DNA of 45,491 nucleotides, taken from positions 1 to 45,491 of the IMG/VR virus record IMGVR_UViG_3300030019_000057; one strand, 5' to 3'. The notes below the pieces were generated by a model, which was not told the origin of the DNA, made no database searches, and worked only from the letters and a program-made list of their open reading frames with translations. The translations under genes and the position numbers were made by a program. Of this stretch, positions 29,546-37,845 are shown piece after piece (the stretch's first letter is position 1; each line of letters opens with the position of its first letter). Source of the stretch: a virus.

Positions 29546-30622
29546 TTATTTATTATATCTTAAAAATGAATTATAAGTAATCATAATACATTCAACTTTT
29601 CCTATAAAATCTTTTATTTCACTTCTACCACAATAACTCATATTACTTTTTAAGTAATCATTAAAGTTTTTTATCCATCCAGGTAATGTATTTTCTACTT
29701 TGTTATATTTAACAATACCTTCTGATGTTTTAAGAATATCATTACCAAGTAATCGTTGTACTTCCTTAGTACTCATACCTTTATATTGTTTATAAACATC
29801 TATACCATTTTTATATTTATCTACTGCTTCTTCTTTTGATATTTTAATATATGATACTTGTGTTTGTGTATCATCAAGAAAATAACATTCACCAGCACTT
29901 TCTATTGTTTTATTTAAAAGTCCACCGAGCATAACATAATCTGCACCAAGTGCAAGTGCTTTAATAGCATCAGAATATTTTTTAATACCACCATCAGCAA
30001 TAATCTTTGCGGGTTTTCTTACTGTTAATGATTCTTTGTATGTATCTGCAATCAAAGATGCCATTGGATAACCAATTGCACTTTGTTCGGTTGTTAAACA
30101 AGCAGAACCATTCCCAATTCCAAGACGAATATAATCAGCACCAGCATCAGAAAGAACTGTATATGTACGTGGATTTGCAATATTACCACACATTATTATT
30201 AAATTTTCACCGTATTTAAGTTTACCTTTTTTAACTGCTTTTACCAATTTAATCATATGAGCATTAGCAATATCAATAAGAATATATGCTTTATTATTTT
30301 CTGTTATATTTAATTCATCACCTTCTATTAAAATATTAATAAATTCATCTAATCCTAATGCAATAAACTTTTTAGGATTATTAGTTACTAAGTCGTTTAA
30401 ATTATATTCACTTTTACGAGGTATAATAGAATAAACACCATTTTCATTAAAAAGTTCACTATTTTCTTCATTAACTACATCAATCATAGGTGCAGTGAAT
30501 ATTGGTAGCATACCATTTTCATCTAAAATATTAATCACTTTACGATGTTCAATATATGATACCACAGCAGGTGCTATTAAAATATCATTAAAATCAAACT
30601 TCACTTCCATCTTTACTTCCAT
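29546..30622 (-). CDS. GMP reductase / IMP dehydrogenase family enzyme
   Basis: 358 aa TIM-barrel, without CBS domains, a length typical of GMP reductase (GMP to IMP) or CBS-less IMPDH (IMP to XMP). Visible: DFNDILIAPA at the start, IDIANAHM (117-123), MCGNIANPRTY (144-154), RLGIGNGSACLTTEQSAIGYP (166-186) with catalytic C175, IIADGGIKKYSDAIKALALGADYVMLGG (207-234) and the mobile-flap-type YKGMSTKEVQ. The Y-P after the Cys loop and the K-x-G-M-S flap lean toward GMP reductase. It would shift purine pools during infection. The 5' end contains the doubled sequence MEVKMEVK, so residue 5 is an alternative start. Confidence 0.92.
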   Translation of the reverse strand: MEVKMEVKFDFNDILIAPAVVSYIEHRKVINILDENGMLPIFTAPMIDVVNEENSELFNENGVYSIIPRKSEYNLNDLVTNNPKKFIALGLDEFINILIEGDELNITENNKAYILIDIANAHMIKLVKAVKKGKLKYGENLIIMCGNIANPRTYTVLSDAGADYIRLGIGNGSACLTTEQSAIGYPMASLIADTYKESLTVRKPAKIIADGGIKKYSDAIKALALGADYVMLGGLLNKTIESAGECYFLDDTQTQVSYIKISKEEAVDKYKNGIDVYKQYKGMSTKEVQRLLGNDILKTSEGIVKYNKVENTLPGWIKNFNDYLKSNMSYCGRSEIKDFIGKVECIMITYNSFLRYNK

Positions 30623-30702
30623 ATTTCTTATTATTTATTATTTATATACTTATTATATCGTAGATTTAAGTATTTGTTTAAAATTCTTTCACTATTATTT
30701 AT

Positions 30703-31068
30703 TTAACCCCAAAATTCATCATCAATACTTACAACTTCAATATTCACTTTAAGAATAGCATCAGTAAATTTTACAATATTTTTCGGTTCATATTTTATAT
30801 CTACTTCTTCCATGTTATTCATATTATATTCAATAATTCTTCTTTCTGTCAACGGTTGAACAAAAACCTTTTTTTTATTATATTGTTCATTACTTCCTAT
30901 GTGTTTTAATAAACTGTGATATGCACTCTTTTTTGTTTTATATTTTTTAGCAAATTGATAATTTTCTGTAAAATTCCATTTAGGTGTGTTTTGCTTTTCT
31001 GCATAATACCCACAATCTTCTATATATATGATATAGCTATCCACTACATCAACAATCCGTTCTTCCAT
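30703..31068 (-). CDS. Hypothetical protein
   Basis: 121 aa. A short strand region (VVDSYIIYIEDCGYYAEKQ) is followed by a basic helical middle (QFAKKYKTKKSAYHSLLKHIG) and an acidic beta-type C-terminus ending in DDEFWG. Not recognised. Overlaps the upstream 63 aa gene by 20 bases; last gene of the dUTPase unit. Confidence 0.82.
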   Translation of the reverse strand: MEERIVDVVDSYIIYIEDCGYYAEKQNTPKWNFTENYQFAKKYKTKKSAYHSLLKHIGSNEQYNKKKVFVQPLTERRIIEYNMNNMEEVDIKYEPKNIVKFTDAILKVNIEVVSIDDEFWG

Positions 31069-31240
31069 TAATATTCCCCATTATTTTTTTTATTTTAATA
31101 TCTCTATCTAACATTACTTTAACTTCTTCAATTGCATTACCTAATAGTTCTAATGAAGCAATTTCATATTTTAAATCATCATTAAAATCTTCTTTTCTTA
31201 AAGTGTTTTTCAATATTAGTTCAATATTAGTTCTTTCCAT
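31049..31240 (-). CDS. Hypothetical small helical protein
   Basis: 63 aa, helical and charged (LKYEIASLELLGNAIEEVKVML), ending in a basic segment. It overlaps both neighbours (14 and 20 bases), a tight coupling that supports it as a real gene. Function unknown. Confidence 0.78.
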   Translation of the reverse strand: MERTNIELILKNTLRKEDFNDDLKYEIASLELLGNAIEEVKVMLDRDIKIKKIMGNINGRTDC

Positions 31241-31607
31241 ATTTTTTTATTATTCTTTTTAATTTTAAACTTCTTAACTTTAGTATATAAGTTGGGTCAA
31301 GTTGTGACATAGCTTTTTGATACATTAGTGTATGAAATTTAATATCAAAATCTTCTATATTTTTAATATAATCATTTATGAACATAATCATAAATTGTTC
31401 ATTAAAAATACATAGTTCTTCTTCAAACCATTTTCTTAAAGCTGAATTTTTATTGGTTAAATCTAACATAGTTATTCCAAGTGATAAAATACCTTCTTCT
31501 GATGACATACCAACATTGTCATTTAGATACCACCAAACTTTAGGTAATTTAAAAAACGCTGCTGTTTCGAACAGCGTTTTTGGAAATTCATATTGATTTA
31601 TTTTCAT
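31227..31607 (-). CDS. Hypothetical protein
   Basis: 126 aa, all-helical, Phe/Trp-rich (FETAAFFKLPKVWWYLNDN; LRKWFEEELCIF), basic C-terminus (KLRSLKLKRIIKKYGKN). No family recognised. Two bases after dUTPase. Confidence 0.82.
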   Translation of the reverse strand: MKINQYEFPKTLFETAAFFKLPKVWWYLNDNVGMSSEEGILSLGITMLDLTNKNSALRKWFEEELCIFNEQFMIMFINDYIKNIEDFDIKFHTLMYQKAMSQLDPTYILKLRSLKLKRIIKKYGKN

Positions 31608-31609
31608 AA

Positions 31610-32125
31610 TTATTTTTTTCCTGTGTGTCCAAATCCACCACTACCACGAAGTGTTTCACCTAATTCTTCAACTGATGTTACTTCAATCCAATTTGCTTGT
31701 CTTACTTCATTTAAAACACCTTGTGCAAGTCTTTCACCATCCTTAATTAAGAATTCTTTATTACTTGTGTTAATAAGAATTAAGCAAACTTCACCTCTAT
31801 AATCTGAATCAATTGTACCTGGTGAATTTAATACCGTAATTCCATGATTTAATGCTAAACCGCTACGTGGTCTAATTTGTAGTTCATAACCATCAGGTAC
31901 TGCTACAAATAATCCAGTTGGTATTAATATTCTACCACCATTACCTTGTAATGTAACAATATTTGTTTCACTATCAAATACAAAAGTTGTTTTATCCCCA
32001 CCAAAATTACCATCTACTACATGTGAAAAATCAGCTCTAATATCTGCACCCGCAGAAAATTCTGTCTGATAATTTGGAATTTCATTATTACTCTTATTAA
32101 AAATCTTTACTTTTTTCTTATACAT
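31610..32125 (-). CDS. dut: dUTPase (trimeric type)
   Basis: 171 aa. All five motifs of trimeric dUTPases are visible: I AGADIRA (25-31), II PRSGLAL (~101-107), [14 protein letters not shown] (~116-126), [11 protein letters not shown] (~143-151) and V the C-terminal arm [10 protein letters not shown]. It hydrolyses dUTP to dUMP and pyrophosphate, limiting uracil in DNA and feeding dTMP synthesis. Slightly longer than the usual ~145-150 residues because of an insertion of about 20 residues between motifs I and II ([17 protein letters not shown]). Complete and probably active. Confidence 0.97.
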   Translation of the reverse strand: MYKKKVKIFNKSNNEIPNYQTEFSAGADIRADFSHVVDGNFGGDKTTFVFDSETNIVTLQGNGGRILIPTGLFVAVPDGYELQIRPRSGLALNHGITVLNSPGTIDSDYRGEVCLILINTSNKEFLIKDGERLAQGVLNEVRQANWIEVTSVEELGETLRGSGGFGHTGKK

Positions 32126-32141
32126 TTTTTTATTTTTATTT

Positions 32142-32309
32142 TTATTTTATATTTTCAATGTCTTCTTTTGTTAAATTTACATATTTTCCTATTTCTTTAA
32201 GTGCTTCTATTTCTGTTATTTCTTTATTTATAAAATTAACCATAGTTTTTCTTATAAAACCTAAAGTTTCTACTTTATCTATTGATAAATTTATTGGTTT
32301 TTCTAACAT
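32142..32309 (-). CDS. Hypothetical small helical protein
   Basis: 55 aa, starting [12 protein letters not shown] and ending [11 protein letters not shown], helical and charged. It fills the space between dUTPase (16 bases downstream) and the 67 aa gene (18 bases upstream), has an A-rich start context and no competing frame. Not recognised. Confidence 0.75.
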   Translation of the reverse strand: MLEKPINLSIDKVETLGFIRKTMVNFINKEITEIEALKEIGKYVNLTKEDIENIK

Positions 32310-32327
32310 ATTTTTATTTTTGTTTAT

Positions 32328-32531
32328 TTACCAACAATCATAGTCAGTTGCATCAAGTTTATCACCAAGTAAATTATCAATGACAGTTACACCCATTCCC
32401 ACACTATTAGGTGAAAAACAATACGTAAACCTACCACCAATTGTAGTTACTTTTTCTTTCTTTTTCTTTTGTTCTTCAATCCATATATTAATAGATTGTT
32501 CTTCTTTTTCCGTTAAATCAAATTTAATCAT
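32328..32531 (-). CDS. Hypothetical small protein
   Basis: 67 aa. FDLTEKEEQSINIWIEEQKK at the start, then GGRFTYCFSPNSVGMGVTV and a final TDYDCW. This looks like a small phage domain type seen elsewhere, without a known role. Overlaps the upstream membrane-protein gene by 8 bases. Confidence 0.82.
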   Translation of the reverse strand: MIKFDLTEKEEQSINIWIEEQKKKKEKVTTIGGRFTYCFSPNSVGMGVTVIDNLLGDKLDATDYDCW

Positions 32532-32733
32532 TTTTCTTTGTTTTTATAGTTTCTAAAATATTTATTATAAATAATGATGTTACTAACCCAAAAGGTATAA
32601 CCCATATTATTATATCCAAAAATATTAAAAAGTTATTAGTTTTATTATATTTTTTGAAATATAAATATTGAACAGGTAATAACTGTCCAAATTCAATTCT
32701 TCTTTTAAACTTAAATCTTTTTATTATTTTCAT
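32524..32733 (-). CDS. Small membrane protein
   Basis: 69 aa. Basic N-terminus (KIIKRFKFKRR), one long hydrophobic segment at ~35-61 (FLIFLDIIIWVIPFGLVTSLFIINIL), short basic tail: a single- or hairpin-spanning inner-membrane protein. First gene of the dUTPase unit, divergent from the plus-strand block at 32820. Confidence 0.8.
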   Translation of the reverse strand: MKIIKRFKFKRRIEFGQLLPVQYLYFKKYNKTNNFLIFLDIIIWVIPFGLVTSLFIINILETIKTKKND

Positions 32734-32768
32734 ATTTCATTGTAGTACATAAAATAAATAATGTTTTA

Positions 32769-32800
32769 CTTGTGTATGTAATTTTTTTTACTTATCTTTG
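32769..32800 (+). promoter_or_regulatory. Bacteroidota-type promoter of the Sir2 block
   Basis: CTTG (32769-32772), 20 bases, TATCTTTG (32793-32800), about 20 bases before the ATG at 32820. Confidence 0.78.
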
Positions 32801-32819
32801 CTGAAATTTAAAATTAATA

Positions 32820-33233
32820 ATGATAAAATATAAAATCTTACAAAAGAAAAAATCATGTGGTATGTATGGTATGTATAAACTTAATTCTAATATTGAATTA
32901 TTTAATGGATACACATATGAAAAGTACGGTGAACATCTATTGTTTACTGCTTTTTTAGTTTATATATCTAATAGATTTCATAGAAGATTTAGTTTCAAAA
33001 AGATAGAGGTTGCAATACATCAAAGAGGTAATATTAATGTTGATTTACCATATTACAAACGTGATGGTCTACCATATTATGAAGAAGATGGTTTACCAAC
33101 TGATGTATTTAGGTATGATATAAATCTTTTAATTCTTGATGATGAAAAAAAAATATTATACATATTAGATGATATTGAAGAAAAAAATATAATAGAAAGA
33201 CAAATTAAAATTAATAAAATATTAAAAAGATGA
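32820..33233 (+). CDS. Hypothetical protein with a short internal repeat
   Basis: 137 aa, basic N-terminus, beta/alpha mix, and a short tandem repeat LPYYKRDG-LPYYEEDG-LPTD near residues 77-95, seen in DNA as a repeated CTACCATATTA-type unit. No family recognised. Its TGA overlaps the ATG of the Sir2-like gene by four bases (ATGA), so the two are translationally coupled. Confidence 0.83.
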   Translation: MIKYKILQKKKSCGMYGMYKLNSNIELFNGYTYEKYGEHLLFTAFLVYISNRFHRRFSFKKIEVAIHQRGNINVDLPYYKRDGLPYYEEDGLPTDVFRYDINLLILDDEKKILYILDDIEEKNIIERQIKINKILKR

Positions 33234-33928
33234 AAAAAATAGTAGTATTTACAGGTGCAGGATTGGATGCTGAAAGTGGAATTAAAACTTTCAGGGATTC
33301 ATCGGGTATGTGGGAAGAATACAATGTTAAAGACGTTGCAACTCTTACTGGTTGGAGGATGAATAAACAATTAGTATTAGACTTCTATAATGAACGTCAT
33401 AAACAAATGTATGCAGCACAACCAAATGAAGCACATTATTTTCTCGCTGAATTAGAAAAAGAATATGATGTATATCATGTAACACAAAATGTTTCAGATT
33501 TACTTGAAAGAGGTGGATGTACAAAGGTATTACATCTTCATGGTGAACTTACAAAGAAACGTTCATATACGACAGGTAAGGTTTTTGATTGGTTGGAAGA
33601 TGAAGTTTTAACACTTCAAACAACATGTCCTGATGGATGGTTGTTGAGACCACATATAGTTTGGTTTGAAGAACAAGTTCCTAATATGGGAATAGCTGAA
33701 AAACTTGCACAAGAAGCTGATATATTGGTTGTCATAGGAACTTCTTTGAAAGTTTACCCAGCAGCAAATTTAGTATTTTGTGCTAATACTGATATACCTG
33801 TTTTTTATATTGATCCAAAATATTTAGAAGTAGGTGTTGATTTTCCACAATTTGATAATTTCACACAAATAAAAGAAACAGCAACTAATGGTGTAAAAAT
33901 TTTAAAAGATTATTTAGATAATATGTAA
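33230..33928 (+). CDS. Sir2-family (sirtuin-like) NAD-dependent deacylase, atypical
   Basis: 232 aa, close to bacterial CobB length. NAD-binding GAGLDAESGIKTFR at 9-22, TQNVSD at 85-90, LHLHGEL with catalytic-type H104, IVWFEEQVP near 148-156, and VVIGTSLKVYPAA near 168-180. Expected role: NAD-dependent removal of lysine acyl groups, or NAD consumption. Two features are unusual: the conserved TQN-[IV]-D aspartate is replaced by Ser88, and the two C-x-x-C pairs of the structural zinc site are missing, leaving one Cys in the zinc-module region (TTCPDG). It may therefore be metal-free or altered in activity. Cotranscribed with the 137 aa gene. Confidence 0.9.
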   Translation: MKKIVVFTGAGLDAESGIKTFRDSSGMWEEYNVKDVATLTGWRMNKQLVLDFYNERHKQMYAAQPNEAHYFLAELEKEYDVYHVTQNVSDLLERGGCTKVLHLHGELTKKRSYTTGKVFDWLEDEVLTLQTTCPDGWLLRPHIVWFEEQVPNMGIAEKLAQEADILVVIGTSLKVYPAANLVFCANTDIPVFYIDPKYLEVGVDFPQFDNFTQIKETATNGVKILKDYLDNM

Positions 33929-33939
33929 AATAATTTATT

Positions 33940-34332
33940 ATGAAAACAATTAAATTAATGAAGTCAGAAATTATTGAAAAAATAATTAAAAACGATTTAT
34001 CGAAAAAACATTTATTGTTATTATCTGAATATGTCGATAATATGCTTCGTGATAATATAGTGGAAACTATAACATCATTTGATGATTATTTAAACGAATT
34101 AGATTATGGTGATATTATGAAACCTACTATTGTTTTTGATGGTAAGTATAATATAGCATTCGAAATATGGGATACGCACCGTGATACAAAAGAGATATTG
34201 GTTAAAGCATATGTTATTGAACGTTTTAACTTAACTAACCAAGAATTTTTAATAACATTACAGAAAGTTATTACAGAAAAAGGTTCACCAAGAAATATAT
34301 TAAATTATAAGGTAATAGTTTTAGAAGATTAA
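33940..34332 (+). CDS. Hypothetical protein
   Basis: 130 aa. A helical charged N-terminal half is followed by an alpha/beta C-terminal part (PTIVFDGKYNIAFEIWDTHRDT; ILVKAYVIERFNL). No motif recognised. 11 bases after the Sir2-like gene. Confidence 0.82.
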   Translation: MKTIKLMKSEIIEKIIKNDLSKKHLLLLSEYVDNMLRDNIVETITSFDDYLNELDYGDIMKPTIVFDGKYNIAFEIWDTHRDTKEILVKAYVIERFNLTNQEFLITLQKVITEKGSPRNILNYKVIVLED

Positions 34333-34354
34333 ACTGTTAAAAGTATATAAAAAG

Positions 34355-34385
34355 TTTGATAATTCAAATCTTTATACTATCTTTG
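34355..34385 (+). promoter_or_regulatory. Bacteroidota-type promoter of the SprT-like gene
   Basis: TTTG (34355-34358, context AAAAGTTTGATAAT), 19 bases, TATCTTTG (34378-34385), 23 bases before the ATG at 34409. Confidence 0.88.
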
Positions 34386-34408
34386 TAGTCTAATCAAAAC
34401 AAAATAAT

Positions 34409-34891
34409 ATGACTATCAACGAAGCAGCAGTTCTATCAACAGAGTTATTACATGTACATGATGTATTAAGTTTATGGAAAGTATCTTTCAATAAAAGAAA
34501 AGGTTCATTCGGTCTTTGTAGTTATAAAAAGAAAGAAATTCAACTTTCTTCTATAATGGTTCCAGTGATGACAGATGAAGCAATACGAATGACTATTTTA
34601 CATGAAATTGCACATGCTTTGACATTAGGACACGGACACGATTATGTATGGAGTCGTAAATGCATTGAACTCGGTGGTGATGGTAAAAGAGTTGGTGAAT
34701 CAGATAAATATGAAGGTGGTAAAGAAGGTAGAACTATGCACCAACAAGCTATTTCTAAATACACTTTATCTTGTCCGTGTTGTGGTGAAAAATATTACAA
34801 AAATAGATTACCAAAAAGAGCTTCTTCATGTGGAAAACATAGAGGTAGTTATAACCCAATGTATAAACTTATCGTAACCCAAAATTATTAA
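34409..34891 (+). CDS. SprT-like zinc metalloprotease-domain protein
   Basis: 160 aa. HEIAH at 65-69 preceded by the helix DEAIRMTIL, and a third ligand candidate H75 or H77 in LGHGHDYVW, as in SprT/Spartan-type domains where G-H-x-x-x-[FW] follows. The C-terminus has a zinc-ribbon-like CPCCG (121-125) with C140/H143 as likely partner ligands. Eukaryotic Spartan cleaves DNA-protein crosslinks; phage members are uncharacterised. A DNA-associated protease role is inferred from the fold. Complete, with its own promoter. Confidence 0.9.
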   Translation: MTINEAAVLSTELLHVHDVLSLWKVSFNKRKGSFGLCSYKKKEIQLSSIMVPVMTDEAIRMTILHEIAHALTLGHGHDYVWSRKCIELGGDGKRVGESDKYEGGKEGRTMHQQAISKYTLSCPCCGEKYYKNRLPKRASSCGKHRGSYNPMYKLIVTQNY

Positions 34892-34892
34892 G

Positions 34893-35066
34893 ATGATACT
34901 ATTAATAAATGCTTTTATAGCTATGATTACTTTTATTTTATGCATTATTGGATTAATAGTTTTTCCTATTTTCACAATAGGTTGTATATTAATTCATTAT
35001 GATTGGACGTTTTTAGGATGGTGTTTCATCATTTACAGTATTTATCACTACACAAAAACAAATTAA
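34893..35066 (+). CDS. Small membrane protein
   Basis: 57 aa beginning MILLINAFIAMITFILCIIG, almost entirely hydrophobic up to residue ~53 with one short polar break (HYDWTF), i.e. two transmembrane helices. It begins one base after the SprT-like stop and ends five bases before the next ATG, filling the gap exactly. Function unknown; size and topology are holin-like, but it is not next to the lysozyme gene. Confidence 0.75.
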   Translation: MILLINAFIAMITFILCIIGLIVFPIFTIGCILIHYDWTFLGWCFIIYSIYHYTKTN

Positions 35067-35071
35067 ATAAT

Positions 35072-35638
35072 ATGGATTCAGAAAAATTAAAAAATGATAT
35101 TTCACTTGTGTTATCTTTATATTCTAAAGGTATAATATTACAAGAAAAAATAGATAATATAAAGGTTAAACACCAATCAGAATTAGCTGAATTATATAGT
35201 ATTGGAAATATTATAGAGGGTAACATTTATAAAACAGATGTTATTAATAATATAATGGAATATATTAAATCATGTGAAATTTCTGCTTATATTTCTACTA
35301 CAACAGGGTGTTCCAAAAAAAATCCAAGATTTCCTGAACTGATAAAAGAGCATCAGTTAAAAATGGAAAATTGGGAAGGAAGTGAACTAAATACAATCTT
35401 TGATTTTGGTAAACATGTTTATCATTATTATTACTTAGATGATATACCCGATTTTGATACGATTGATGCAGAATTTAATTTGGAAATAATTGATTTGAAA
35501 GATGAATATATAACAGTTAAATTATTTGCTAAACTTGGTGCATATAGTGATAATTTAGAATTTGATTATATTCTTGAAACTGAACGTGTTGTGGAATTTT
35601 TCAATAAAAAAGTTAAAAAAGTTAAAAAAGTTTTGTAA
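35072..35638 (+). CDS. Hypothetical protein
   Basis: 188 aa from the ATG at 35072 (AATAATATGG context). A longer reading from a TTG at 35003 would overlap the small membrane-protein gene and is rejected. Helical N-terminus with coiled-coil character, a central Ser/Thr/Cys segment (ISAYISTTTGCSKKNPRFPE) and a C-terminus ending in repeated KKVKKVKKV. No family recognised. Confidence 0.83.
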   Translation: MDSEKLKNDISLVLSLYSKGIILQEKIDNIKVKHQSELAELYSIGNIIEGNIYKTDVINNIMEYIKSCEISAYISTTTGCSKKNPRFPELIKEHQLKMENWEGSELNTIFDFGKHVYHYYYLDDIPDFDTIDAEFNLEIIDLKDEYITVKLFAKLGAYSDNLEFDYILETERVVEFFNKKVKKVKKVL

Positions 35639-35661
35639 TTCAATATTTTATATTATCTTTG
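35632..35661 (+). promoter_or_regulatory. Bacteroidota-type promoter
   Basis: TTTG (35632-35635, overlapping the last codons of the 188 aa gene), 18 bases, TATCTTTG (35654-35661), 22 bases before the ATG at 35684. Confidence 0.8.
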
Positions 35662-35683
35662 TATAGAATTAAAACTAATAATT

Positions 35684-35929
35684 ATGACAAAAGAAGATAT
35701 TAAATCAAAAGGTATTCCGTGTGATACACTTAGTAAATACAAAGGTGCTTACACATTACGTAAATCATTTTTTTGGAAAGATAGTTCATCAATTGAAATA
35801 TCAGAAAAATTAAAAGATAATTTTCCAAATGTTGATATTCTTGATACTTGGGATAAATATGTTCCTTTTCGGGGTGGTGATACGATTAAAGAAGGTAGTC
35901 ATTATGGTGTTAAATTTATAGTAAAATAA
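35684..35929 (+). CDS. Hypothetical small protein
   Basis: 81 aa, mixed alpha/beta (CDTLSKYKGAYTLRKSFFWK; VPFRGGDTIKEGSHYGVKFI). No motif recognised. First gene of the unit leading to the nucleotidyltransferase-like gene. Confidence 0.82.
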   Translation: MTKEDIKSKGIPCDTLSKYKGAYTLRKSFFWKDSSSIEISEKLKDNFPNVDILDTWDKYVPFRGGDTIKEGSHYGVKFIVK

Positions 35930-35932
35930 AAT

Positions 35933-36037
35933 ATGAGAAAAGTTCCCTTTAACTTTAAAAAGGGTGGTGGACGTTGTATAGGTTTACGTTTTCAAATAAC
36001 CTATCAAAAACAAATAATTAACGTCTATGGGTGGTAA
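35933..36037 (+). CDS. Possible very small basic protein
   Basis: 34 aa (MRKVPFNFKKGGGRCIGLRF at the start), basic and Gly-rich. It starts three bases after the previous stop with an AAAATATG context and ends 11 bases inside the next gene, which would give translational coupling. Too short for composition to prove it; the alternative is a 97-base leader of the NTase-like gene. Confidence 0.42.
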   Translation: MRKVPFNFKKGGGRCIGLRFQITYQKQIINVYGW

Positions 36038-37025
36038 TGCATTAAATTTCGTAACAGAAAGAAAAACTACTGAACAATTCAATGAAATTTTCAGTAAAAT
36101 TGAACCAATTCTTATTGGTTTAGGTATTGATTACTTTTTAACTAAAAGTTTCCGTAATAAACCGACACATGGTGATATGGATATTTTGATTAAAAATGAT
36201 AATCTACCAAAGGAAAAATTGCTTGGTATTATAATCGAACAATTCAATCCTACATCTCTTAGTCCAAATGATAGAACTATTTCATTTGATTATGACCAAT
36301 TCCAAATTGACTTCATCTTAATTGATAATGATAGTTGGGATATCGCAAAAGTTTGGTATTCTTATGACCCATTTTCTAATGTAGTTGGTAAGACTTGTCA
36401 CAAATTTAGATTGAAGTATGGTCCTAATGGTTTAATTTTTCCTTTTAGAGGGATTAATGACACATTAAATGATAATATTATTATTTCTAAGGATGCTAAA
36501 AAAATCTTTGAATTTTTGAATTATGATTACGAAAGGTTCACACAAGGGTTTGATGACATCGAAGAAATTTTTGATTTTATCTTCACATCTAAATACTTTA
36601 ACAGTGAAGTTTTTCAATTTGATAATTTAAATAGGATTGATAGAAAAAGAAACAGACGTAGAAAGTCTTATAATGAATTTTTAGTATATATTGCTGACAA
36701 TAATATTGATAAGAATTATCAATTCTTAGAAGATAGGGATCAATATATTCAAATAATCAATGACTTCTTCCCTGAATCTAATTTAATCGGTAGAATCGAA
36801 GAATTAAAAGAAAATGATAGGATTAATACTGCTATCAAGGAAAAATTCAACGGTAAATTGATTATGAATATTCATCCTGAATTAAAAGGTAAGGAATTGG
36901 GATTTTATATTGAAGAATTTAAAAAATGTGTTGAAAACTTTGAAAGATATATTTTATCTTGGAATGAAGAAGATATTATGAATGATTTCAGTAAATTCTA
37001 TGAAAACAAAAAGGGAAGTATTTAA
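36027..37025 (+). CDS. Nucleotidyltransferase-superfamily protein
   Basis: 332 aa. The pattern SFRNKPTHGDMDILI (~41-55) gives the G-x-D-x-D metal-binding motif of the polymerase-beta NTase fold, followed by FQIDFILI (~93-100) with the third carboxylate. The remaining ~230 residues are helical. Such proteins transfer NMP groups to RNA, protein or small molecules; I recall homologues in large phages without a proven role. tRNA 3'-end addition or an antibiotic-type NTase cannot be separated on sequence. Ends at the bidirectional terminator. Confidence 0.82.
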   Translation: MGGNALNFVTERKTTEQFNEIFSKIEPILIGLGIDYFLTKSFRNKPTHGDMDILIKNDNLPKEKLLGIIIEQFNPTSLSPNDRTISFDYDQFQIDFILIDNDSWDIAKVWYSYDPFSNVVGKTCHKFRLKYGPNGLIFPFRGINDTLNDNIIISKDAKKIFEFLNYDYERFTQGFDDIEEIFDFIFTSKYFNSEVFQFDNLNRIDRKRNRRRKSYNEFLVYIADNNIDKNYQFLEDRDQYIQIINDFFPESNLIGRIEELKENDRINTAIKEKFNGKLIMNIHPELKGKELGFYIEEFKKCVENFERYILSWNEEDIMNDFSKFYENKKGSI

Positions 37026-37036
37026 CTTCCCTTTTT
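37008..37036. terminator. Bidirectional terminator between convergent genes
   Basis: AAAAAGGGAAGT (37008-37019) and ACTTCCCTTTTT (37025-37036), five-base loop, T-run on each side. The left arm overlaps the 3' end of the NTase-like gene and the right arm touches the stop of the HExxH protease. Confidence 0.92.
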
Positions 37037-37789
37037 TTATTTATCATTCTTTTCATCATAGTATTTATACAGTGCTTTAGTTAGTCTATTCTTCTCCATT
37101 TCAGACAATAAGTTATACTTACGGAACTTACTCTTGAATTGATTTAATACGTCCTTAAAATCAGCATTAAAATCCAAATCTTCTATTGTCTCAGTAAATC
37201 TTGCCCATTGTTCATGTGGAAGTTTAAAATATAATTCCTGTGCTATTTTGTTTGTTTCTAATCCCCTTTCATCTACTTCTTTTCTATATTCATCAGTCTT
37301 TTTATTTCTTGAATACTTTCCCTTCGACCTAAAATAATCATAAGCATGTTGTAATTCATGTGCTAACACCTTTCTATATGTCATTGATAATGCATTTTTA
37401 AGAATATCATTAGGTGTTTTATATTTAACACGACATATTTGTAGATTTTTATTAAATTGTTCAAGTTTTATATTTACTACTATTGAACCCTTATCTTCAT
37501 ATTCATCTTCACCTTCTTCCATAAATACTGCAACATTTCTTTCACTGTCAATTTTACTAAATTCAATTACTAATTCAAATTCTGTGATAAATGGAATAAG
37601 TATTTTATAATCACTTGGATTATATATCATATCAATTAAATTCTTACTTATATAATCATCTTCTTTTAGTTCTTTATAAAAAACAGAACTTCTTTCACCA
37701 AAATAAGTAATAACTTGGTCAGCTAATAAATATATTTCATCTATTTCGTTATGTCCTTCATTAATGAACATATTAAAATCAGTTATCAT
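37037..37789 (-). CDS. Putative HExxH zinc metalloprotease, probable virion-associated
   Basis: 250 aa. HELQHAYDYFRS at 144-155 supplies HExxH; the following helices (Lys/Asp/Glu-rich, with DEYRKEVDERGLETNKIA near 164-181) may provide the third ligand, E168 or E173 being candidates. Residues 1-11, MITDFNMFINEG, resemble a T4-type capsid-targeting leader with an x-x-E|G cleavage-like site, so it may be packaged and injected. The domain before the HExxH is acidic and beta-type. Not assigned to a named peptidase family. Stop codon adjoins the shared terminator. Confidence 0.78.
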   Translation of the reverse strand: MITDFNMFINEGHNEIDEIYLLADQVITYFGERSSVFYKELKEDDYISKNLIDMIYNPSDYKILIPFITEFELVIEFSKIDSERNVAVFMEEGEDEYEDKGSIVVNIKLEQFNKNLQICRVKYKTPNDILKNALSMTYRKVLAHELQHAYDYFRSKGKYSRNKKTDEYRKEVDERGLETNKIAQELYFKLPHEQWARFTETIEDLDFNADFKDVLNQFKSKFRKYNLLSEMEKNRLTKALYKYYDEKNDK

Positions 37790-37815
37790 AGGAATATTTT
37801 TTCTTTTATATATAA

Positions 37816-37845
37816 AAAAAAGACTATTGTTTAATAGTCTTTTTT
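37816..37845 (-). terminator. Hairpin terminator fused to the CDF stop codon
   Basis: AAAAAAGACTATT (37816-37828) and AATAGTCTTTTTT (37833-37845) with loop GTTT; the stop codon of the transporter lies in the loop/right arm. It ends the transporter gene ahead of the protease gene. Confidence 0.9.

Noticed and set aside
35003-35071. N-terminal extension of the 188 aa protein from a TTG codon
   Set aside because: It would overlap the 57 aa membrane-protein gene by 64 bases, while ATG 35072 follows that gene's stop by five bases with the typical AATAATATGG context.
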